Assembly (NCBI GenBank): GCA_019802505.1 | Contig: JAFMOC010000107.1 | Span: 358,001-422,000 of the forward strand | Source of the DNA: Corydoras sp. C115 | Taxonomy: Eukaryota; Chordata; Actinopteri; Siluriformes; Callichthyidae | DNA: 64,000 nt | Direction of reading: 5' to 3' | In this document: piece by piece, positions 10,383 through 30,700 of the stretch | How the letters are laid out: each line of letters opens with the position of its first letter | How positions within the stretch are numbered: position 1 is the first letter of the stretch | Program-made: the position numbers and the translations under genes | The notes under the pieces: generated by a model | Database searches by the model: none | What the model was told of the DNA's origin: nothing | Seen by the model: the letters and a program-made list of their open reading frames with translations, nothing else

Positions 10383-13300
10383 ATGGCTGTAAGGTGTACA
10401 TTATGGAGCTTGTCTCTGGCTCGGTCTTTGTCCATAGTGGATTTGTCCGTAAGATTATGCCACAGCAGGAGTGTACCTGTCCAAAGAGAAACGTTCTGCC
10501 CAGTAAGCAACTCCACTATCAAGCCCTTCAGTGAGATTCCCGGCTTGTGGAAGAACAGCTTCAGTAACCTCTACACCTTCTGGAAACTGGATGGTTTCAG
10601 GAATATCCATCACATAATGGTGCATAACTTCAACACATTTGGCCCCATTTATAGGTAAAAAACTTTTAAATACTTTTTACTGTTTAAATCGTTCTGTCAT
10701 AGTAAAGAAGACCATTATTTTTTTCTTGTGCTCTTTTTCTTTAGATCTGATCAGTTTTAGTCAGCCTAACTGATTTTAATATGTAGACTGGAGTTTTTGT
10801 GTTTGTTTAAGGCGTCCCAGTACCTCTCACATTCTTACTTTTGAGACTTGGATTTTTTTTTTATTTGAATCTCAAACCAATAATTTGTTTCATAAATGTT
10901 TGAACTGCAAACTATTTTTATTTGGTATTTAATTAAAATACTTTGAAAAGAAACAACAAATACTGTACAAATCTAACAGATATTTCGAGGCCTTTGTCTT
11001 TAATCAACCATATTGATGAACAGAAAAGTTTACATTTTAATGTTTACATAAATTATTTTCTCAAATTCTTCATACTGAAAATGAAGGCTAACACTCAAGT
11101 TGTAAAATTCATCATCTGCTGCATTAATATGCACATCATGGATGATGTATGTTGCTGTTTTGGAAAGTTTAATTGTTTCTTTTTGTTTCTTTTTTATACC
11201 AGGACATACTCCGGCCTAATTTTGTGTAGACACATAGTGCATGTACTTGACTAATTTGCCTGCAGCACAGACCTGTATAAGGTTGTCTTAAAGTGGCCAC
11301 ATGACCACAAGCAGCTAAAGCTTCAGGAGAAAACCATAGATGAAGTTTGTCTATGATTTGAAATTAATAAAAATATTCTGTATTCACAAATCCTACAGAG
11401 AAAAGATTGGCTATTATGAAAGCGTGAACATTATTAACCCTGAAGATGCTGCCACTGTGTTCAAAGCAGAGGGTTGTTTTCCTCAGAGACTTCGGTTGGA
11501 ACCTTGGATCTCTTATAGGGATTACAGGAACCGCAAATATGGTGTTTTGCTTAAGTATGATTACACTCATTCTTGTCTAAAAACATTTATTCTATTTATA
11601 TTTAAGCATGAATTTTAGCCTAATGTTTTGCCTATTCAGAGATGGTGAGGACTGGCGATCTAACAGGGTCATTCTGAACCGGGAGGTCATCTCACCAAAG
11701 GTGCAGGAGAATTTTGTCCCACTACTTGATGAGGTGGGCCAAGACTTTGTTGCCCGTGTTCATAAAAAAATTGAAAGAAGTGGCCAGGGCAAATGGACCA
11801 CAGATCTGTCCCATGAACTCTTCAAATATGCCCTCGAATGTAAGGTTTGACACACTACACTACACTACACACTACACTCTGTTTTGTATTTGCTTTTATA
11901 CTTGGATACAGCATGCTTTTAATAGGTTGCTTATTTTGGTCCTAATATTGAAACATGAATGAAACAATATGCTTTTCTGGGAGTTATGAACACTCCTATT
12001 AAATTTATTTATAATTTTTCTATGTGGGAAGTGATTAAACAATATTCTTCACTACTAGTTAGGAGTTACAGGTTTACAGTCTATATGCATAAATATGTCA
12101 CATGCTATAATCAGAAGAGGTAAAGTGTTGTGTTGCTGTTTTTTTGCTGTATAGCTGTGAGTGCAGTACTTTATGGGGAACGTCTGGGGCTAATGTTGGA
12201 CTACATAGATCCAGACTCTCAACACTTCATTGACTGCATCACAGTTATGTTTAAAACCACCTGCCCCATGCTGTATATTCCCCCTGCCTTGCTGCGGAGG
12301 CTGGGAATCAAAGTCTGGAAGGATCACGTGGATGCCTGGGATGGCATTTTTAATCAGGGTAAGTGGAGTCTTTGATATGTAGTAGTCAGCTTTAGGAACA
12401 TTACTCAAGAGCCCAGCAGTAGCAATTTGGCAGTAAAAGTGCTTAATCAGCAAACATTTGCTTCCAGTTGCAATGTTCTTGTTATAAAATGATCACTGCT
12501 TTAAAATTTTAAATGCCACTTAACAAATGACTTAAAAAGGGATATTAAACAAATTTAAATAGAAATGATATTCAGATTTTAATATGTACCATACTTATAC
12601 TTTGCAGTATAGTTATAAAATGTGTTTGTTTTTGTGCATCAGAAACTGTAATGTTCTTTTGGTTATTATATTGTAGTATGAATTGAATCCCAGAAGATTA
12701 TAAAGAACCAATCCCATGCTTTTATTACTAATCTGAGAGCAAGGGGAACGGACAGAAGGTTTACGGATGTAATTGATGTCTAAAACATCTTGTTCTTGTG
12801 TGCTTAATAGCGGACCACTGTATACAGAGTATCTATAGGCAGCTAAGGAAGGACCCTGGTGCACAGGGTAAATACCCTGGTGTGCTGGCCAGCCTACTCA
12901 TGCTTGACCGACTGTCTATTGAGGAGATCAAGGCTAGTGTGACTGAGTTGATGGCTGGAGGAGTAGATACTGTAAGTTAAATAAAAAATCAAGTTTAACC
13001 TTTTGTTTTATTTGCAACTTTGAGATTTTGCTTATTTTCTATTCCAGGCTTTAAATGTTAGTGTTTTTTATGCTTCTATGCACTAATCCGATTTCATTAT
13101 TTAGACCTCCATCACTCTGCAATGGACTCTTTACGAGCTGGCTCGGCACCCTGACCTCCAGGAGGAGCTAAGGGCAGAGATCAATGCTGCTCGTGCTGCC
13201 TCACAAGGAGACACGATGAAGATGCTAAAATTGGTACCCTTGCTTAAAGGAGCTCTGAAAGAAACCCTCAGGTTTGAGAAAAAACATTTGTTGAGCAAGT

Positions 13301-14009
13301 AATTTCTTATTGTTTAAAAACACTATAATACTTATTGTGTGATAGATTTTAGATACCCTACAGTACATGCACATTCCTGTGGCACTCCTAAAACATAAAT
13401 AAATCTGATTTTGCTGACTATAATCTTTCTTTTTAGACTTCACCCTGTTGCAGTAAGCTTGCAGAGGTACATCACTCAAGATATCGTGATTCAGAATTAT
13501 CATATTCCATCGGGGGTAAGTCAGCATTACTGTAATTTAAACAGCTGAGTTATCTTACCTGCTTTAATAAGAGCTATTGTCTGCATGTCATTTAGACACT
13601 GGTGCAGTTGGGGCTTTATGCAATGGGTCGAGACCACCATGTCTTTCCAAATCCAGAGCAGTATCTGCCCTCTCGCTGGCTAAGGAACCAAAGTCACTAC
13701 TTTAGGAGTCTGGGTTTTGGTTTTGGTCCCCGTCAGTGCCTTGGACGGAGGATTGCCGAGACCGAGATGCAGCTCTTCTTAATCCATGTGAATATTCTTA
13801 CATTTTCCAAATATACCACAAATCTTCCCAAGGTTGTCTGATTTCACCGACTTAACAACTGATATGACTAATTAGACCTATTTTCACAGATGCTGGAGAA
13901 CTTCAGGATTGAGAAACAGAGACAGCAGGAAATAAAAAGTAAATTTGAGCTAATTTTGGTTCCAGAAAAACCCATTTTATTAACTATAAAGCCTTTATCC
14001 AGAATTTAA
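10383..14009 (+). CDS. cyp11a1: Cholesterol side-chain cleavage enzyme, mitochondrial (cytochrome P450 11A1), 9 exons
   Basis: Exons 10383-10654, 11399-11554, 11640-11839, 12155-12358, 12811-12971, 13105-13271, 13437-13515, 13596-13787 and 13890-14009; all GT-AG, total 1551 nt, 516 aa (human 521). The enzyme converts cholesterol to pregnenolone on the matrix side of the inner mitochondrial membrane, using adrenodoxin; this is the first step of steroid hormone synthesis. The first ~35 residues are Arg- and Ser-rich with little acid, as in a mitochondrial presequence. The I-helix AGGVDTTS has Thr331-Thr332, the K-helix ExxR is Glu384-Arg387, and the heme loop FGFGPRQCLG has the iron ligand Cys461. 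Some fish carry two tandem cyp11a genes; only one is seen here, so it could be annotated cyp11a1 or cyp11a2 by orthology. It looks intact. Confidence 0.95.
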
Positions 14010-14358
14010 GTAAATGTTATTTGGCACATTTTTTGTTAATCAGTGTGATGTTTAAACTAACTGTCCAAAAAACATATTTTTTCTTTTTGAAAATGAATTG
14101 TAATAGATTGTCAGTTGAATTATGTTATTTGTCTTCAGATCAAGTGCAAAAACGCAATAACTATGAGTTCCTTTAAACAATTGTCCAGATAGCTGAGAAC
14201 TGAATTAACGGATGCCAACATGAATGAATTTAAGTGCATTTCAAAGCAGTCATATTTGCAGTATTATCTTATTCCACATTGACCTAAATCCTAAAAACAT
14301 TGTGACTAGATCATAGACCATACTGTTTAATACAACTAAAATATAAAAATAAGTTTAG

Positions 14359-14364
14359 AATAAA
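14359..14364 (+). terminator. cyp11a1: cyp11a1 poly(A) signal
   Basis: AATAAA 350 nt after the cyp11a1 stop and only about 115 nt short of the ccdc33 stop codon on the other strand. The two 3' ends therefore nearly meet or overlap. Confidence 0.5.
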
Positions 14365-14478
14365 GAATTTAATGTGCATTTACTGTAAAATTAATTGACT
14401 GTAAACTGTAATTTAATTGAATATCTTTTAATTGCAATATGATGAATGACCGATGTCAGACTGTTGTCAATTTAGGTG

Positions 14479-21343
<6,865 letters not shown>

Positions 21344-21495
21344 ATTGTTTAGAGCTTTTGAATCTTAGATGTTAATTATTCTCTAGTGAAAGAAAAGGAC
21401 AGAGAGAATGAAAGAGTCCTTTAAAACCAAGCCCATGCACACTAACTGTTTGAGCTTGTCTCCACAACACAGGACTTGCTTAGCAACTAAAAATG

Positions 21496-21496
<1 letters not shown>

Positions 21497-21561
<65 letters not shown>
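21497..21561. repeat. (TA)n microsatellite upstream of ccdc33
   Basis: About 32 TA units, roughly 150 bp 5' of the ccdc33 start codon, so within or next to its promoter or leader. It also yields false YIYI frames. Confidence 0.95.
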
Positions 21562-21564
<3 letters not shown>

Positions 21565-21753
21565 ATATATATACCATTCACTGTGAGCACAATAAAAAAT
21601 AGGTTGATAAAATAATAATAATAATAATATTTGTAATATTTTATATTGCTAAATAGTTTTTTTTTATTAAGTAAAACCTCATTTTATTTAGCAGTTTTAT
21701 TTTAAATTCTTTGTGTTCTACTGTATTGACATGGCTTCTCCATGATCTGATAA

Positions 21754-21835
21754 TTAGTAGTTTGTGTGCGGTAGACTGATGAGGGGGTTCATGACCACAC
21801 AGTGAGAGGCTTGTTCCTTATCCTCAGTCTGTCTG
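21754..21835 (-). other. Possible extra ccdc33-strand exon, unproven
   Basis: On the minus strand a good acceptor (TTGCTGTTTTAG, with a CTAAC branch-like motif upstream) precedes an open stretch reading RQTEDKEQASHCVV and ending in TAA at 21756-21754. It has no GT donor before the stop. It could be a terminal exon, 5' UTR sequence or chance. It is not joined to the ccdc33 model. Confidence 0.15.
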
Positions 21836-24129
21836 CTAAAACAGCAAGACGAATGTTAGTTTCAGAATACATGATGTTCCACCCCATGACACCAATCAAT
21901 ACTCAGTTCAGCTGTCTGTATGAACTGCACATTAAAGCCCACACTTGTAATACTTAGAAATTTAATCATCAGGACTAGAAGTCATTAATAGTTTTGTCAA
22001 TCTGTGTTATCTGATTAATATATAATGTTGAAACATGAAAATGTGATGTTTGGGAGCTGAGTGCACAGCATTTTAAACAATAGGTGAATCAGTGCAGTGT
22101 GATCCGAACATTCTGTTTAAAGTGCAAGTTTATGTCTTAAGAGGTATATAAGGATTTAGGACTGGTATTATTTTTCCATCTTACTCTGCAGATACATGCT
22201 TCTTTGTCACAAACCCTTTGCAAAATAATATAAATATCAAAGAATTAAACAATAAAAATTAACTCTATTTATTGTATCTCTAACGTGTTTATTTTCTATG
22301 ATATATGATAATATATATATATTTTTTAATATATATTTATATATATTATATATACATTTATATATATGTATTCATATAAAAGTGAATGTTTGTCCTCAGT
22401 TTGATTAAAAACACTGATCAGTGCATTAGGTTTCTTTAGGCATACATCAGTTACACCAATTACACCGCTTTAATTAAAACCATGTGACCATTTTGTCACC
22501 AACTGACTGTTAAGTTGCATAGCGACAGTGCAGAACAATACCCTGCGGACCCCAGTGACAAAATAGCCAATCACAACTTTAGAACAGCAAAGGTTGACAC
22601 ATTTCAAGTACATAAACTTCTAGCATCAATGTCTTTCTCAAATAAACAATGGAAAAAAATTGATCAACCACAGACGTGATCCAGTAAACCAAATCAATTG
22701 AAAATTGAACTAATAAGACAAAGGCTATTGCTTTTGATAATGGAAGACTACCAGCATCCTACAGATGCACACACATACAAAAAGCCCTCCCCATATCTTC
22801 ATAATTTTCCTCTACTTTCCTTACACAGTTCAGAATTGTGCTTGTACTTAAATGTACTGTGCTTTGTGCATATACATACACACATATCAGTAGCCAACAC
22901 CCTAAATTATGATTGGTTAAAGCAACAATATCATCCATGTTGGATTTCTCAATTACAGATAAAAACAATAAAAGGTGAGAGAGAATCGGTCAGATGCTGT
23001 TCATATGGCACGAGACAGCTAGCTGATTGCTGTGCTCAGCGAGCTCAGTGTTCAGAGATTCGGGTTGCTCTCATCTGTGCATCAGTATTCAGGACACAGC
23101 CTGCTAAATGCAGCAAATGGGCTTCCACAGGACTGACAGGCTTGAGTCTGCCTTCACATTGAGCTCAATTAGCCTGTCAGAACAGGGCTATGCCCCGTGA
23201 GACCCCTTCTCTGCTGCTCTTAGGTTTGGTTTTCTGCCCTCTTTGCCCTCAAGTCATTTTTTTTCTTTCTTGGCACTTATATTTATCTATCATATATTCA
23301 GAAAAAAAAATCTGTAGTGACATTTGCCAAATGTTATCATTTAGAATTTATCTTGTCTGGATGTCTACGTTCAGTTGAAAAATATTTAAAGATTCAAAAA
23401 ATTGTAAAGCAACAGAGAAAGCTGAGACATTGAAAACGAAGTACAAGAAAACCTAAGTGCTTATCAGGACATTTCTTTAAACCTGTTCTGTAAATTGTAA
23501 CATTTATTTTTTATCAGGACTGAACTGTCAAATGCAGATTTTGAATGCATCAATATTTGAAAAGGCCTGTCGATCCTGTAACTAGATGTGAAGTTACATG
23601 ACAGACTTTGTGTTATTTGCAACTTTGGGCAAAATCTGCTGGCAATCATTTACTATTTTTTTTTTACTGAATTTCAACAAAACACAAAATTAATAATTTT
23701 ATTTTAATAATTGTATGTTATGTTACAGACCAACAGATTAACCAAAAACATTCTGGTATAAACAAAAAAATCTGTAAATCTAAAGATATATCAGTTTATT
23801 TATTGTGTGTGCATCTGTCTGTTACCAAGGTCGGACATTTCGGAATGGGTGAACAATACGTGTGTCAAGGACAGCAGCTGCCCTAAGGGATGCAATCAAG
23901 CTTCTTAACTAAGACATTTTCAGCCACTGAATTAACTCTAAAAATATTATTTCAAGCTTACATTAGAAATCTTACTGTATAAAAATACACAAAGATTGAT
24001 ATTTTTTGTATTTTAACTGTGATATCATAATTATATATAAATGTTTTATAAAAATCTGCTGACTAACAAAATGCAGAGGGACAAAGTATATCTAAATGGA
24101 CAGTGATGCTGATAAAATGGACAAATCGG

Positions 24130-24390
24130 TGATAGGTGAGTGAATGCAGGGCACTGCCCTAATAATACCAAATGATACAAATTAGTAATTTCCTTGGATG
24201 GAATGAAAACCCCAAAAGGCATGTACTGATTCTCTTAATTATTCATGGGTGTGTTTTGGGCATGAATAGCAATAAACCAATCGATGTGTCACCTGCTATT
24301 TCATTTTAAGGCCAGATGCGGTCTGATTTAGCAGATTGCTATTTCAATTCAGCTACCTGGACTCAATGTGCTAATTCGGTTGGTATTCTA
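24130..24390. promoter_or_regulatory. Candidate conserved non-coding block
   Basis: Balanced composition in AT-rich flanks, with homeodomain-like TTAATTATTCATG at about 24235-24247, AATCGAT near 24279 and several ATTAG/TAATT cores. The texture resembles vertebrate developmental enhancers, but conservation was not tested. Confidence 0.25.
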
Positions 24391-26270
24391 TTTTAGTTCA
24401 AACAGTATAGTGTGGACTATGTATATGCATTCTTTGTCCAAATAATAGTAATATTTAATAACAATCAGTTGCTATTCAGGTTCAGTGGTGTAGGACACAT
24501 CTGTGTTGACTGTTCACTGCCAAAATAGCAAAGAACATCTGAATGTTGATGTCTGCCTATAGGTTTTGAGTCAGTGGCGCATCTGTATTTTCCGTTGCCA
24601 AGATGGAAAAATGCCAGAAATTTAAATGAACTCACCTCATTTTGAGACCACCGTGTTCATTTGTGTAGATGCTATTGAAATTATCTTTATTTGTACCTCT
24701 TTTTTTGTGTTCTCCTTGTATTACAGCTATGCAAACTTTACCTTAAGACCTTTTTTTTTATACAGAATATAACTTTTATAACCTAATGTTTAGGTAATAT
24801 TTTTACTCTTACACCATAAAATGTAAAAGTATCCTAAACTGTACACTCAGTGTTTACCATCATAATTACAATTTTTTACACATCTGTTGCTTTCAGCTAC
24901 CCCCACAGGGCTTCCATGACCTTTTTAAAAGTGCAGTACAAACACTCCATGATAGAAAACACAGAGTATGACATTTACAGTGACAGGCTTAGCTGAAATG
25001 TTGCTGTTTTACATGCACAAAAGCCAAAGCTTTAAAATATATAATATTTAAATGAATAGTTTAAATGTTGATTTTACACTAAAATTAAAGAATATATGAA
25101 ATTTGGCAACATTACAGAAAAAAATAAGCTCTATAGCTGGTTATAATATTAGCTGTGGTGTTTAGCCCAAACCAAAATATCTCATGTAACATATTATAAA
25201 CATTATTTTGTTTCCAACTGTTTAAATCTCTAACCATTTAATGTCCCAAATATATTGATAGGGAAATTTTTTATTTGTAGGAGAGAAATTGTTAATTGTT
25301 CCAAAATGAATTTTTTACCAGATGCTAATAAAAACCCCAAAATAATTGACTCGCGCACCCACATAATTAAAAACAATACAATTATATTAATTAAGCTTTT
25401 TATAATAAACACATGGAAAGCAAACTGTCTTTATATCTTGATGGTTCTCTGGAACGAAGGTCCTGCGGACAGCTCTTTGACTATATGTCTTCTCATAAAA
25501 AATAATTTAAAGACTCATCATCAGTGTTGTTTGCAAAAGCATTTAAGATTTTCTGAATGTATTAAAAGTGTAATTTTTAGAAAGGCTATATAATCATTGA
25601 CATTTATTTTGTCCATGTAAGATTTATTCCTGCTAAGAGTGTGTTAAGAAGGTGGAGGTGGCAAAGGGGAAAATTTCACAGATTAACTTCATTGAAAAGA
25701 AGTTATTGTGTGTTCTGGGAATGAGAAAAAGAATGGACACAGAGGGGTCTCTGTTAAACATCTCACTATCCACCACTCCCACCTGTCTCCCTTTCTTTCA
25801 CATCCCTTCACTGTACAGCTTTTGTAAATGAATAGGACACTGCTTCAAAGCGGTCTCTCACCTTACTCTGTGCATCATGAGAAAATGTTATCAGAAAGAC
25901 ACAGGAGCTCAATTTAACCTTCACGGTTGGGAACAGCAGTCAGTGGCAGGCATTTTAAAAAGTCTCACTGAAATTGACAGTAAACCACAATTAAAATACT
26001 ATGTAATAGAAAATATATACTTTGGTATAAATTATTTTTTTCATTTGATTTAATTTTTCATTTCAATGTTATTTTTGCATGATAAACATAATATGCAGTG
26101 CACATCACAGGGGATGAGCCAGCAGACTCACTAAAAAAGCACACATGGATTCTTACCATAGACTCGCCTTGAGCACCTTACTGTTCATCCTATTCAAACA
26201 GCACTATAGTTTTAACCTTGCTTCCCACCTCCAGCATCCTCCCACGCTCCCAATGCAAGACACCTCCTAC

Positions 26271-26273
26271 ACA

Positions 26274-26304
<31 letters not shown>

Positions 26305-26485
26305 CAGAGTCTGCATATTACTAAGGTTACTTTAACTGACTAGTATTGGTGTACTGAAACTAGAAGGCTTAAGCTCCGTGTATGTAGGAAGATAAATATT
26401 TCAATAAAAATATCTTATAAATCAAATGTCCCTGTCACATCAGGGCACTCACACAAACACACCCACAACAAACACCTAACAAGCG

Positions 26486-26520
<35 letters not shown>
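26271..26520. repeat. Two (AC)n microsatellites
   Basis: AC runs at about 26271-26306 (with a CC interruption) and 26490-26520, both in gene-free DNA. Confidence 0.9.
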
Positions 26521-26525
<5 letters not shown>

Positions 26526-27744
26526 GATCTGAATTCTTCATGGCCTGTGGAATTTTGCTTTTATTTTTATCCATTTTTATTTTGCTGACTGCTACTGAAA
26601 ATGCTGCTTGGCATTAGAATGATTCCCAAAACATATTTTTCCAAATTCCTGTGCTCTATATTCCTGGATTCCTGGATGTGCAGATCATTTAAATAGATAA
26701 AAGCCGTTTTCATTCATATTTATTCCTACCACTAGATGTCACTGTGGAATTGTACAGCTGCCTAACCCTCTGTGCTCTTCAGCCAATGGGACAGTGGGAC
26801 AGTCAGCAGAAGCTTCCATACCTGCACTTCTAATCCATATAATCATAACCTATATCATTAATATTTACAAGATGAGGTTTGATTTGCTCCACTCACCTGT
26901 ATATGAATATAGATGTATAAAAAGACAATTCTTAGATAGTCCTGATTGAGATGCATTATTCTACATATAAACCTCAGAGCACTCCTGAGAATATCACGTC
27001 TCCCATTAAAAAAAAAACATGAAATATTTATTACAAAGCTTAGAGAATTTATTTTTAATTTGTAAGGAACCTAATAGCATTACGTTAAAATAAAGTAAGA
27101 GTTAGAGCGCTTAAATAATTTGAAAACATTTTTCAGAGTTGCATATTTTTTATTTTGAGTAAATTAATTTAGTTATTTAGTGAATTAGCTAGTTTTAAGT
27201 TGCTTTATATCTGAGTCTAGGCAGGATACATTAATATTGCTTTTAAAGAAATATTTAAGTCCATCTTCTGTCTACACAGAGCTGCCACTGTTTCAGACTG
27301 CAGGGGAAAATAGTTGGAAAAATTCCTTTCAAGGCATTCAATCTGAAGAAAATCAATACTATATAAGGAGACTTGATGAATTTAAAATGTCTTCTCTGTG
27401 TGAATATTGACTAGCCTCAAAGTTGTAGCATTTGACAGCCACTGTGTACCCAATCAATAGAGAGTTAATGCCAAACATCGAATGTTCAATCCTTTTGAGA
27501 ATAATCTATTTTAAAAACAGGATTCAAATATATGAAGGCAGATGAAGTAGGTAAAAGATTGGTGTCAGGAAACCATTGCATTTTACCTTTTCTAAGACGT
27601 TCCAGTTTACTATTTTTGCAGTTCAGGGTTTATATGTTTGAGCAATGAACTAAAAGGGAAGGGCTTGCGACAGGGTGTGGTTTTGTGAAAGTGCACAAGA
27701 AAGGCTACAGAGTGGGAGGAGAGAATCAGAGAGGGCGTTTGTAT

Positions 27745-27781
<37 letters not shown>
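27745..27781. repeat. Uninterrupted run of 37 G
   Basis: Pure poly-G from 27745 to 27781. Such a run can fold as G-quadruplex and is also hard to sequence, so its length is uncertain. It gives false poly-Gly and poly-Pro frames. Confidence 0.95.
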
Positions 27782-27782
<1 letters not shown>

Positions 27783-30700
27783 GATGGGATGGATGGTGAT
27801 TCACAGCAGGTTGCAGGAAAGAAAATGCGAATAGGAGAGATTCAAATAAAGATATGAAACATTTATGTATGACTTTTTGACTGGAGACTTAGAACCAGGA
27901 AGTATTACAAGGGCTGCACCTACATTCATTTCATCTTTTAAAATATGAATAATTAAGTTTAACTTACTATTTGCGGTTAAGAAAAATCTAAATTTACAAA
28001 ACATACACATACCCTATCAATCTGTGCAGGAACCACATTACAACCATTGCACAGTCTGTTTAATCTTTGCTATCGACTCTGGCAAGACTCCTACAGGAAG
28101 AGACCAGGCAGGGAATAGTACACTGTATGACCTTGAAATAAAAAGCTTTCAGAGCTGGAGCATGCTGCTTTAATTGACACTCAGTGTTGAGCAAAGAATT
28201 ACTACCGGAAGAACCGAGGCTGCACAGGCTTCCAGACAAGAACCCAGGTTCCATCAACCGCTGCATTTCCTATGTCATGTTTAAATGGAAGGTTTAGAGT
28301 TGGTAATGGGATTCCAGACTCCAGTGTAATGCAATTAAAATCAATGTAGATCAGAAAGACTAATCCAGCTGTTGTACATAACAACATCATTATAATTTAG
28401 TCTCATTTGCTCGTTCATTCTACCTAACTGTTTGCTAATGTTGCATATATTTAAATATATCAATGACAAAAGAGGTCAGAATGTTCATCACTTCCAAACC
28501 ACCCACCCACCCACCCACCCACACACAACACACACACAGCACACACAGCACACACAGCACACACATATTCACACATAATGTTTTGAGACACTTGTTTAAA
28601 TTATATGTATTATATTTGACATATATAAGTGTATGTGGATGTGCATGTATCTATATACAGGTTTTTCTGGACAGCCTTAAAAACACCCTCAGAAAGCTTT
28701 CTCTTAAATGTTCCCATAAAGTTAGAAGCATACAGTTGTCCAGAATGCCTGTTTGCAGGCTTGAGGTTATACACTTGTTGCAATGGGGCTAAATAAAACA
28801 CCTTAATCCCATTCTGTTATAGCCACAACTTATAAAGTGAGTGGTTTGAACAAATCATAGATCCAGTTTCTGCTAATATTTATTCATAAATATATGAATT
28901 ATTCCATTCTAGGCACTAAACACTCCGGTAACAATCGTATGCAAACACAAGGAGAACATGTAAATTCCACACAAAAAAGAAATTGAAAACATTTTTGCTA
29001 TGAAGTGAGAGCATTACAATGTAAAACATTATTAAAGAAAATGATTATTTACAGTATTTTATATGCAACTCAACACAGAAACACACCATTATCTGATTAT
29101 ATAAACAATTTCAAACGTAGAACATCAACACAACTCAGAAAGAATCATTATATGTTGCAAACTGATATGCTTTGTTGTGACTTTTTAGTCATTGTGGCAA
29201 TAAAGCAGCTTAGGGCCATGGCATAAACTATGCACAGACACATATGCACTTTAGACCTGTTTGACATTCTGTCATTTGTTCCCACCTGAGATCTTCTCCC
29301 CAGACACGTGATTGACCTTCTTCACCAAAAAACCTCGTCAAAAACAAATGGTCATGGTACAGAATCATTTATCACAGTCTCATCCTTATTCCCACATGTT
29401 CTCCCATCAACTAGCAGTAGCAACACATGCATATGGGGATTATTATGCTGTACATGTTCGTGTTCTACATTAATCCTTCACCACATGAGCAAACAAAGGC
29501 ATGATCGAGAGCTTTATCAACAGCTCTCAGCACACTCCTATCGCATTACACAAATCCCGAATGCTTCTCCATTCCAGCAGCAGCAACCAGTTGCAGGAGA
29601 AAAGTCTCTGGGCGCTGTCCGTGGTGCTGAGCCAAACAAAAGCATCAAAGCTCGGCTCTGGTAGCTTCTGAGGCACTGAGCTGGGGAAGGCACCATGTGC
29701 ACTTGATTCAATTAACAGGTTTCAGAGGCCTCCCCTGGGAGTATAGAGCACAGTGAGGGGCCATCAGTATGTGCAGTCTAACAAAGACATGGTCAACCCC
29801 CCCACACCCCGGCTCAGTCCACCTCATTAGTCAAGCCAAGCGGGTGTGCCTTTTAAACACATAGAAGCATGAGCATACATACATTGTGTGAATTTTGCTC
29901 CTTGCAGACAGATATTTTATAATAACCCAGCTGGTTGCACACTGTAGATCTCGAAAAAGCTTTGAATGTGATTTTTGAACAATCTACATGGTTATGTGTA
30001 AGTGGAGGACACTTCTATGAAACTAGAGAAGAAAAAATAATCATTAAAAAAGATCTTGTTCCTATCTGCTTAACATGGTCTGTGGATTTAGCTAACACAT
30101 CATTTGTCAAATGTAAAATGGTGTTGTTAATTATGTAGGAACCTCTACTGCTCAGCTAAAGACCACATAAGCTTACAGGAAGGGACCATTAGTGCCCATC
30201 TTCCTCAATGTCTTTATTCTTATTAAGCTTGTGGTGGGTCAATGCTCATTTTTCAATATAAACTATCTAATCACTCATTTCCAATTCATAAACCTTGTTA
30301 AGAGACTATCATGAGCACTATCATGATTGTACAAAGTATTTTTTTTCTACGTGAATTGTTTATTTCCCATGTAATGTCTTTAGACATTATAGAACAAGAT
30401 AAAGCAATTTGTACAACACTATTTTAGTTTTTATCAGTAAATATAAATTTAAAACATATCCTTGACATGAAAATCACTGTGGGATACCATGTTTAAATTT
30501 AGCCGTGCCACCATCCAGGCTTAGTGTCCACAGTCACTGATGTCCATATTAAAGGTGCAAGAAGGCTTTTACACTGTCGTAACAACCTTGACAGACTGGT
30601 CATAAACCTGACATCTAGTGAAAAGACTGGGGGAAATAGAATGTGCTTTTCTCTATGTGATCGATACTTCAGGTTTTGCTGATAGTCACCCAAACCTTAG

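Larger units (their letters stand above)
21836..27600. other. Gene-free interval, left part of the ccdc33-stra6 gap
   Basis: AT-rich, with no exon I can support. It contains an AT-rich palindromic patch (about 22295-22380), a more balanced block at 22980-23230, and a candidate regulatory block at 24130-24390. Open frames here are single, short and of no recognisable family. Confidence 0.6.

Noticed and set aside
22741..22770. Sequence beginning TGGAAGACTA like the miR-7 5' end
   Set aside because: The match ends after about ten bases and there is no visible hairpin.
22698..23162. 154-codon plus-strand frame
   Set aside because: No recognisable domain, low-complexity start, no splice context or neighbours; treated as chance.
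27610..27857. Poly-Pro and poly-Gly frames
   Set aside because: Products of the 37-G homopolymer.
28498..28566. Short regularly spaced repeats resembling a CRISPR array
   Set aside because: Direct CACACAGCA/CCCA tandem units with no unique spacers, in a vertebrate genome.
29308..29664. 118-codon plus-strand frame
   Set aside because: Ser/Thr/Cys-rich without family resemblance; lies in a less AT-rich block where chance frames are longer.
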